This document shows, in pieces, positions 55,661-64,000 of a DNA stretch of 64,000 bases (position 1 is the first letter of the stretch; each line of letters starts with the position of its first letter). The DNA lies in assembly GCA_035048815.1 (NCBI GenBank), contig JAUCBN010000005.1:20424517-20488516 (forward strand), given 5' to 3'. Made by a program: the position numbers and the translations under genes. Below the pieces are notes generated by a model. It did not search any database. It worked only from the letters and a program-made list of their open reading frames with translations, and was not told the DNA's origin. This DNA is from Abelmoschus esculentus (Eukaryota; Streptophyta; Magnoliopsida; Malvales; Malvaceae).

Positions 55661-55955
55661 AAAAGATAATTTTAACCTTCAACGTTTATGATTTTTATTA
55701 TTTTGATCCTCATTCTTTTTTAGATAAATTTAACCCTTAACTTATGTCTTTTTGATAAATGTCTCATTTTTTAACTAATATAATGACTAGGTTATTATAA
55801 ATTTAACAATGGTAACATATAATAATATATTTTAAATGATATAACATCTAAGCAATTAAATACATACGCATGAAATATAATTTTATTCTAAAATAAGATA
55901 TAAAATAATTAAAATTCAAATAAAATATTAAAAATTAATTGAATCTAAAATAATG
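55661..55955 (+). repeat. Terminal-inverted-repeat MITE, copy 3 (left half)
   Basis: It matches 41250-41540 in order (AAAGATAATTTTAACC, CAACGTTTATGATTTTTATT, GATAAATTTAACCCTTAAC, AATATATTTTAAATGAT) with more drift. The right arm is missing. Confidence 0.75.
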
Positions 55956-56829
55956 ACTAAAAATTCTGTTGATATCCATTTTAGAATATAATCTCCACCA
56001 TTTGATATTAATTGCTTAATCACTCTGTTGGTATCACTGGTGCTCAAACCCATAACTTTTAGAAACAACAACCATTCTGTTAACCACTTAGGCTAGAGGG
56101 CTCATGCAAGATTAATTTATTTTTATGTAAGTATTTTCAATAAAATACATATTTTTTTTCTTGGTCAATTCATTTCTTTGTATAAAGTAATCCTTCATTT
56201 TCGTGTGCGATTGAATCATTAATTATATTATACGAAAAAAAATAAGTTATAATTAGATGATTTGAAAAAGTATGAAAGTTAATTAAATTCAAATTTTAAT
56301 TCTTATTAAAAAATTAATAAATATTCGATCAATTAAATTAATTCGCGTGACATATTATCACTTTTTGAAAAACTTAAAATTGATGTTGTAAACTCATCCA
56401 GACAATATACTTCCAAACACAATTTAAATTTGTTTATTTCAAAAATGATAATTAATTATAATGAGAAAAAAGATTAAGTCGGTTTAAAAAATTAATATTG
56501 ACAATATACTAGAAAACATATGTTTACTGTGTCAAATTTAAAATTTAGTCGGTTTTACACTTCATTATGAGAAAAAAATCATTTTTAGGGATATATATAT
56601 ATATATATATAACATTTTAGAATGAATTTGTAATTTAATTTTTTAGTTTAATTATTTATATCCGATTTATTAATTAATTATCTTAAGCATGGTTTAATCT
56701 AGAGTGATCTCATTTCAATTTTCATCATTTACCACGTGAAAATTCATATTTCTAACCTTGTAATCAGATCTAGACTGATTTTTTCATTAACTGATCGTAA
56801 AACATAATAATATTCTGATGCTATAAAAA

Positions 56830-57880
56830 GAGAGTAAAAATCATATCTTTTTTTTAATATTTTTTTAAAAAATAAAAAATAATTTTTAATTTTAACTTTT
56901 ATTTTTTATATCGTAAACCTTAAATCTTATATTTTAAAAAATATATTTTCTCTAATTTCTTAAACCTAACCACAACCCCTAATCTTAACACTTAAACCTT
57001 AAACCCTCTGATTTAAAACAGATGCATGGAAGGAGGCATGAGAAAAATCAGGCAAATGATTTCCACCTATAAAAGGATGGGTAAAAATCATGTGTATTTT
57101 TCATGACTCCTTTCATATGTCCTTTGAAAATTTTCTAAAATATTCGATTTTTACCTTAACCCTTTTTTAAACCCTATACTTTACCCTTAATTCTCTAAAC
57201 CCTAACTACAACACTTAACCTTAAACCCTAAACCCTCTAAATTAAAACAGAGGGAAGAAAAAAAACATAAGAAAAAAGTAGATAGTTTTCACCTTAAAAG
57301 ATTCTCTTCCAAGATTTTGATATAAACGTTTTGTCATTTAATTATTAATTCAGTTACGAATAAGTTATTTTTTGAGATAATTTTTTACGTAATTAATTTT
57401 TTAAAATTACTAATTATTAAAAAAATAAAAGAATAATGTAACAATTAAAGCTTCAAAATTTATATATTCTATCGATTTAACTATAATTTTATAAAATTAA
57501 TATGATTAAACTTTCATATTTAAAATTTTATTCAATTTAATCAATTATTCTAAATCGTTTATTCTGGTCCTAGAGATCTAATGAGGTTTGATTCATTGTA
57601 AAGCTAGCGAATTGAGTATTATTTCTTAATTTGGAAAAAAAAATCTTTTTTTTCGTATCTCTTTTTATGTCTCTTTTGATTTTTTAAAAAAATAAAATTT
57701 AAACCCTAAACCTTTATTTTTTATATCCTAAATCTTAAACCCTAAATACTAAAAATACACTCTATCCCTAATTCTCTAAACCCTAACTAAAACCCTTAAC
57801 CTGAAATCTTAAATTCTAAACTTTAAATTCGTAATTTAAAGTGAGGTATAAATGGAGGTATAGAAAAGTGCAGACTTTGC
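56830..57880 (+). repeat. Three further copies of the AAACCCTAA-rich repeat
   Basis: Copies lie at about 56880-57060, 57150-57300 and 57690-57880. Each has a TTTTATATC-TAAACC start, CTAATTTCT[TC]TAAACC, CCCTAACCTTAAA, then GATTTAAAACAGA or a variant. They are separated by AT-rich DNA. Confidence 0.6.
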
Positions 57881-58294
57881 GCCCCTTAATTTGTCGTCCG
57901 CTTATACAAAGGATAGAATTTTCCACACGTTTTCTAAGACACAAGCAAAACTAAACAAGGGAAGCAAGCTAGCTCAACACTGGAAACATATTCTCTGAGA
58001 TGGAATCAACCCAGCTGACACTACACAAATCTCGGGCTTTAGCCACGTTAACTACATAGACTTCTCATAATTGAAGTAAACTGAGCTCTTGATTAAGCAA
58101 AAATGGACAAGAAATTAAGGAACCAGCTAGCTTCTCGATCGTGATTACTGATTAATAACCCAGACACAGACACAGACACAGAAGAAAACACTGATCAAAA
58201 AGCTAACCTTCACAGATACTTCATTTTCATTTTCCTCTCCCAAAAACAAAATTACCCATTCATTTGTACAGAAAATTGTATAATTTAATAATAT

Positions 58295-58657
58295 TTATAG
58301 AGAAAAGAACCCTGACTTATTGCCATACCCCATAGAGTCCTTCACAGGCTTTGTCTCCTTGTAAATACTCTCAAGGAACCGATACTTCCTCTTCTTAGTT
58401 GGTCTTGAAATCTCTTCTTTCCCAAAGATTTCTTCAAATAGTGCACTACATTGACTTTGTCTAAAACATCCTTCACTCTCCATCAACTGTGCTTTGGTTT
58501 TCTTCCTCTTGTTGTTACCATCACTGTTGCTGCTGCTGCTGCTGTTATCTTCATCGCTAAGTTGCATCAGTTGTTGAGCCGCGACCGCCATGTCCGAGTC
58601 GGACATCAGAAACAACAACCTTTGCAACTCCACTGAAGACTCTAACTCCGTCGACAT
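58295..58657 (-). CDS. Small conserved plant protein of unknown function, nuclear-looking
   Basis: I do not recognise a named family. The start MSTELESSVELQRLLF (58657) is preferred: the longer open frame (to 58975) adds over 100 residues that look like translated leader (SFLHNF-type hydrophobic and low-complexity text). The 120-residue product has a helical Leu-rich N-terminus (ELQRLLFLMSDSDMAVAAQQ), a Ser/Asn run (DNSSSSSNSDGNNKRKKTK) with a likely nuclear signal, and a C-terminal motif RPTKKRKYRFLESIYKETKP. Basic-aromatic patches of the form KKR[KR]YR-L--IY--TKP recur in several small plant proteins from memory. No introns are needed. Function unknown. Confidence 0.6.
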   Translation of the reverse strand: MSTELESSVELQRLLFLMSDSDMAVAAQQLMQLSDEDNSSSSSNSDGNNKRKKTKAQLMESEGCFRQSQCSALFEEIFGKEEISRPTKKRKYRFLESIYKETKPVKDSMGYGNKSGFFSL

Positions 58658-60394
58658 TGAATTTGAACCAGTACCACAACAAAACCAATGGTTAAATAGC
58701 TTCCTCTCTTCGATCTTCTTCTCTTCTTGTACTTTGGTTTGGTTAATGATGCTTGTGAAGGGTTGTTTTGCTTTTATGGGATTGGCGTAGACCGCGTTTT
58801 GAGGGAACTTATTGTAGTATAAGACAGATATATAGCTGAAGTTGTGAAGGAAGACGATGTAAAAGTGCAGTGCTGTTTCCATGAAGTTGACTAGAAATTT
58901 CATGGCGGAATTAAAAAATAATTTATATAATCTTTTTGATTCAGTGCTTCCAAGACTAGTTTTGACATAAAACATCCTAAAGGACTGTTCTACGAGATGG
59001 TTGAGCTTTCAGATTGATCAAAAGGTTTCGATTGGGGGAATTATGAACCTTTGACATTGAAGGTGTCAAAGTTGTGGATGATTTTTTAGGGGCATAAAAT
59101 TGATTATTTAATAATTTAAATTTGATTGAATTTTTTATATTATATGATAAGTAGTATTTGATTTTTTATCGAAAAAAGTACTTATAGACAAAGTAATTAT
59201 TTTTATAACATTTGTTAAATTCATAAAAAATATCACAATTATAACATATCTAAAAAAATGATAATGGAATTATATTTATGTATTATTTTTTATAACCCAA
59301 AAATAAAATTGAAGATAAACATAATATAAAAATTCAGAAGTTTCTTAAATCTTTTTGTCTTTGTACAATTGAGATGCATAACAGGTGAAGAAATGACGAA
59401 CGAATCAAATATAATATTTTACTACCCAAGATTGATTACGCTGGTACATAACTATTAATCGAGTAGAATCTAAATTTTCCATGACTACAGATAAAATATT
59501 AGTTAAAAACTAACACCAATTTAAATCTTTGTAATAACTGACCATTAGAATATGTTGAATCATACCATAAAGATATATAAAATAAATGAATAAATAAATA
59601 TAAAAAATATTATAAAAACAAAAAACAATATCATAAAAATATATAATAAAAAATATAAAAACAAAAATAATAAATTTAGTAATCGATAACTAATACAAAC
59701 TATAAAAAGTAGCAATAAAAAGCTGATGAGCGTCGGCAACAAATTCCTAGAGATTTTAATAGAAATGTAAATTTTTAGTAATTGCTTACTTTTTCATGTC
59801 GCCGTTATTGTTTTGTTTCATAGGATGTCATTGAAAGTGACAAATATGAAATATGGTTTATAAGACCATTTAATGGAAATATTGACGAGACTTTTTCTTT
59901 TACATTTTTATAAATAATTATTACATTTTTCCAAGTGAGACCCAAATCTTTTAAAGATACCGTTTGATAAATATAATTTTAAAGAATGATATAATTTTGG
60001 AATTGCGCATTTACATTATTTTAATTATATTAATAAATCTGAAAAAGTCCAAAAATTGAAACAATTTATATCCGTTTATTCCTGTACCATTGGGTAGACT
60101 TGACCCGTCAACTACTATTTTCATTAATCCAATATTCAAAAATCAAAGGAATGGACCCAAAAGAAGTCAAGGTAGCTCAATTCTGTATCTGCCTTTGAAG
60201 AGAGTCTAAAATAAATAAAGTGAATGGAATATATTAAAAATACAAACCCAAATAATATATTAAAAAATGATATAAATCCCCCGTACAAAATTTAATAAAA
60301 GAATAAATATGGAAAAAAGGAAAGTGTAAAAAACGAAGAACAAGTTTGTCTTCCCCCTACTTGTATCTACACACATGGCCTTGCCCTAGTGCTC
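58658..60394. other. Intergenic DNA
   Basis: The left end is probably the leader and promoter of the small gene; the right end is the CesA 3' untranslated region. The rest is AT-rich with no gene; the 60-codon frame at 59560-59742 is low-complexity A/T. Confidence 0.4.
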
Positions 60395-63300
60395 CTAGTT
60401 ATCACAGTTCAACCCGCAAATTTCTAATACCGGACCATCTCTCGAGACAAATGGGTTTATTCGGACCCATAAAAGTGTCAAGATCGAGGCCAGCAGGATG
60501 GACCATACCAAAATGATGGTTGGCATCTTGTCTTGTTTACCGAGCAGACCCTTGAGGAAGGGGTAGAGGTGGATGATAACCCAAAGGGCGAAGAAGAGTC
60601 GTCCAAACAATGGACCCCATGAATCGTACCCGTTATTGATGGCATCGGAGATTCCAACAACGACGCCGACGATGTTTATAATCAATAAGGTGGTTGGGGG
60701 GATGAGTAACGAGGTCCACTTCAAGAGATAAAGCTCGGAAAATTCACCGTCGTCTGCTGCTTTAGAGGTCACGGTGAAGCTTGTACTGACACCAGCCAGA
60801 ACCTTTAGTAAACCCTGAAAGAGTGCGAAGAGATGAGAAGAAACACCTCCAATCACCCAGAATTGTTCGTTCCTCCACCAGTCATCGATTCCAACACCAC
60901 CCCACTGCATCTCGAGAATACCGGTTGCGGCAATTGATATGAAGAGAGCCATGAATACAAGACTGGCATAGTTGCTAATCTGCATAAGGACTCTCTATGT
61001 TACACAATGCCATGTAAATGCATGAGAGGTAAAAGAAAAATAGTCCACCAGAATGAAATTTCTCCCTAAAAGTTTGATGTTAAATGTTAGTAAGGAAATA
61101 AATCAAAGACAAACCAGGTTCATACCTCAGGAACAATAAACTTCCCGGTAAGGAGACATATAGCTGGAAGAGTACAGTAAACAAGCAAGGGAATGGACGT
61201 CCATGGATATACGACTGAGTTTATGTAGGAAAAACGTTCCAACCATTTTAGCCCACCCCCATATCCATACCAAATGGGACAATGTCTGCTCAAGAAAATT
61301 TCAACAGATCCAAGAGCCCAACGCAAAACTTGGTGTAGACGATCTGATAGGTTAATAGGAGCTGAACCCTTAAAAGCAGGTCGTTTAGGCATGCAGTACA
61401 CAGATCTCCAGCCATGACAGTGCATCTTGAATCCTGTCAGGATATCCTCAGTCACAGAACCGTATATCCAGCCAACCTGGTTTCCAAGTTGAAAGTTTCA
61501 ATGATTATGAGACTAATAAATTACAACCTGCCTACATTTAGTTATTAGATTGATAATTTGGGGTAAACTTACTTACTTCCCCCATTCTGTTTTATCTTCA
61601 TAACCGCAACTGATGACTTGGATTGCTTCGCTCAGTAATGACGTGGGGCTTGCATTGTGAGGAACTCCACCATCCTCCAGAAGAGTGGAGGCCACAAAAA
61701 CAGGAGACTGGCCGAATTTCTTCTCCAATTTCATTTGAGATGTCAAAGATGACTGAGAGTTTGACTCTGACAGTGGCAGACAGGTTCTAGTTTAGCATGT
61801 GATACAAAATAAATGAAAAAAGCATTATAGACAAATAATAAGAAAAATGAAATTGTCAGTCCCCCCTTGTAAGTGAACCCTAACCTGCAATGGCCTCTTC
61901 AATGTTTTCGAGAGCATGTATCTGCTTTGAACTTTCCCTTTGCTTAGACTTCTTTTTCGTCTCCTTTTGCTTATTTTTCTTGTTCTTTCTAGAACAACAG
62001 CATAGGCAGCAACAATTGCAGGTCTTGCCGGGAGGCTTCTTGGAAACTGGTGCATCAAAACCATACAGTGCCTGCCTTCGGAAAACGCACCCTGTCCCGA
62101 CATATATTGGTCCTTGTATGCCATCTAATCCTTTCATGTTGATCTGGTTTTGATTTACAATATTAGGTTTTGAAAGATGAAAGAAAATAACAGATAATTA
62201 ACCGGGAGGAAATTAAATAACTTACATCGAAGAACACAACATTACGATTTGAGTATCTATCATGTCTATCAATACCATCAAATCTCTGAGGAAACTGCAC
62301 ATAACAAACTTTCTTTCCTGACGTTGGGTCCATCATGAAACACATTGCTTCTCTTAGGGCTTTACTATTATTAATATAGTGATCACAATCAACGTTCAGT
62401 AGATAAGGAGCATTTGAGAGGACAGCTGAGACTCGTATCTTCATTACAAACAATGCAAGTTTGTCAGTTCAAAACCATGTGTTAACTGCCAAAAGAGTAT
62501 AAAACAGAAAAATAACTCTCGCCTTACCAAAGAATTCATGGCCCCAGCCTTTTTATGGTGTTCAAACCCTGGCCTCTTCTCACGAGAAACATAAACTAGG
62601 CGAGGTAACTCTTTTCCTTCCACATCGCGAACACCACTATGACCTAGGAAAACCTGTGAGCAGAAAAGAAAATTTAGCCATGTGAAGCAAAAAGGAAAAT
62701 AGGGAATGAATGAGAAAAATAACAAGCCATGCACGAAACAGACCAAACGGTGAACAATGTTCTGTATCACAAGCAGCAGCATTCAACAGTCACATAAAAA
62801 GAGAGGCAAATGCAATACGACATCTCACCTGAATCATGCCAGGATGATCGCGGACATTATTTCCAGGCCATGGAGTTCCATCCTGCATTGTCCAACCATC
62901 CTCTGGAACCTTCTGTGCAGTGGCAACCAATCCATTTATTCTAACTTTGAATTCTTCATACTCTCTCTGCATAATAAATAATATTACTTTAAAAATAAAA
63001 CATTGAATGCTATAAAGTGCAAATAAAAAAAGAAGCCAAATTTAGCATCAGATTGTTTAGAAACCACAGATGATTTCAAGAACTCAAAATATATATAAAA
63101 CAAACTCGAATGCATTTTACAATGTATGAAAACAAGCCACACACCTTTATTGCTCTCCTTTCCCTGACAAAAGACGGATGAACTTTGTTTCTTAGGTAGT
63201 CAATCTTCTGAGAAAAATACCACTCCGGAGCACGGGGTTCAATATTGAATTTTTTACAGAAAGGAACCCATTTCCTAGCAAATTCAGTCGTCTCAGATAG

Positions 63301-63855
63301 TGCTTCAAAAGTTAGCATGGCAGCACCATCATCTGATACATAGCATGCAACTTTATCAACAGGATAATCAACAGCAAGAATGGACAGAACAGTGTTCGCA
63401 GTGATCAGTGGAGGTTCTTTCATTGGATCCACTGTACTCACAAAAACATCTACACTAGCCAATTCTGACGGTTTCCCTTCTTTCTCATACCTGTGAAATA
63501 AGGTAAAATTAGAAAGGAAAGTGACACCAAAATAGCATGTGGCAATCTGAGTACATATCATATAATCATGTAAGGCACTGCAACAAACCTCAGAGATAGT
63601 CGATCAAGATAAGTTTCTCGCACTATAGGATACCATTTGGGGAATTGATCCAGAATCCATGAAACACCAAACCATATTTCACATATTACAGATGTCAACC
63701 ACAAGCCATAAGCATCCCTGACGGGATGCAGAAGTCTATAATGAAAAAATAATCCAAGAATTGCAAGCCGGAGTATGATAATCATTCTGTATGGATTTAT
63801 CTTGCTTGAGGGAATGGGTAGTTTCCTTGAAAGTGGTTGCCTGCCTTCATCCATC
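60395..63855 (-). CDS. CESA: Cellulose synthase catalytic subunit, CesA6-like, partial (5' end beyond window), possibly defective
   Basis: Plasma-membrane glucosyltransferase of the rosette complex, making cellulose from UDP-glucose. Nine exons (about 63589-63855, 63145-63490, 62829-62966, 62528-62653, 62226-62438, 61885-62143, 61577-61766, 61126-61476, 60395-60979) cover the last two thirds; the RING zinc finger and N-terminus lie beyond 64000. Motifs: first membrane helices after SRKLPIPSSKINPYR; catalytic Asp in YVSDDGAAML; DxD in LLNVDCDHYINNSKA; TED in SVTEDILTGFKMH; QxxRW in LHQVLRWALGS; six C-terminal helices; end VLEICGLNCDN, which points to the primary-wall CESA6 clade. Oddities: the class-specific region reads CNCCCLCCCSRK, lacking the usual WPKW between the Cys groups. 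The junction 61577/61476 does not keep frame, so translation should end before TED. Confidence 0.9.
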
Positions 63856-64000
63856 CTGAAAAATGACAAAGAAATTATTGTACTAATAGAAGCAAAAGAT
63901 GTAATTGCGCAGAATCAGGAAAAAGAAAGAAGCTTAGCCTAAAAGATTGTGAGCGTTTAGGGACACTATTATCAACATTTGGATTACAAACTTCAAGCGG
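63856..64000 (-). other. CesA intron at the window edge
   Basis: Acceptor TTTTTCAG precedes the exon beginning at 63855. The expected upstream CesA exon text (ending in a DLPM-like motif) is not seen in the remaining bases, so this is taken as intron. Confidence 0.5.

Noticed and set aside
54560..57850. Interstitial telomere array
   Set aside because: The AAACCCTAA units are irregular and occur in a fixed order with other words, so they are parts of a dispersed repeat.
59560..59742. 60-codon minus-strand frame
   Set aside because: Pure Phe/Ile/Leu/Tyr low complexity from A/T repeats.
1..64000. CRISPR arrays, bacterial operons, organelle insertions
   Set aside because: Nothing of this kind was seen; gene structure and repeats are those of plant nuclear DNA.

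Overview
The window is nuclear DNA from a eudicot plant. It is AT-rich, has introns and plant splice signals, is crowded with plant transposon families, and carries plant-specific genes (brassinosteroid receptor, nucleotide-sugar transporter, AP2/ERF factor, cellulose synthase, root growth factor peptide). Cotton (Gossypium) or another Malvaceae species is my best guess, but that rests on memory of family sequences, not on a search.

Region 1 (1-21750) is a nest of mobile elements. An old LINE fragment (about 1340-1640) is followed by a terminal-inverted-repeat element split by a young non-autonomous LTR retrotransposon with gag and protease only (2224-5753). Next come a 3'-truncated Ty1/copia element (about 6069-9390) and a large Mutator-like region (about 9391-21750). 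That region carries a FAR1/MURA-type transposase pseudogene on the plus strand and a multi-exon ULP1-like peptidase pseudogene on the minus strand. A CACTA transposon (10326-14232) sits inside the FAR1 reading frame with a 3-bp target duplication and carries fragments of LRR-kinase and PPR-DYW host genes.

Region 2 (21750-34130) holds two well-formed minus-strand genes: an intronless BRI1 receptor kinase gene (23382-26972) and a five-exon UDP-rhamnose/UDP-galactose transporter gene (29968-32247).

Region 3 (34130-49290) holds a second CACTA element of the same family (34133-38216). It carries fragments of a WD40 gene resembling actin-interacting protein 1 and is itself interrupted by a 1.4-kb Mutator-type MITE whose two arms each contain a tRNA-like sequence. 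Further right are dispersed MITE copies, a small RGF/GOLVEN/CLEL peptide precursor gene whose 3' splice site appears lost (43119-43436), and two tandem U14 snoRNA genes with a telo-box/Site II promoter (46308-46930).

Region 4 (49290-64000) has an ERF group X transcription factor (49292-50410), a long AT-rich stretch with several copies of an AAACCCTAA-rich repeat, a small unknown nuclear-looking protein gene (58295-58657), and the 3' two thirds of a CesA6-like cellulose synthase gene running off the right edge (60395-64000). The CesA reading frame does not close at one exon junction, just upstream of the TED and QxxRW catalytic motifs, so this copy may be a pseudogene or contain a sequence error.

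The host genes do not form an operon-like unit. BRI1, CesA and the nucleotide-sugar transporter all relate to growth and wall building, but their proximity is probably chance. Exon boundaries were worked out by eye and may be off by one base.
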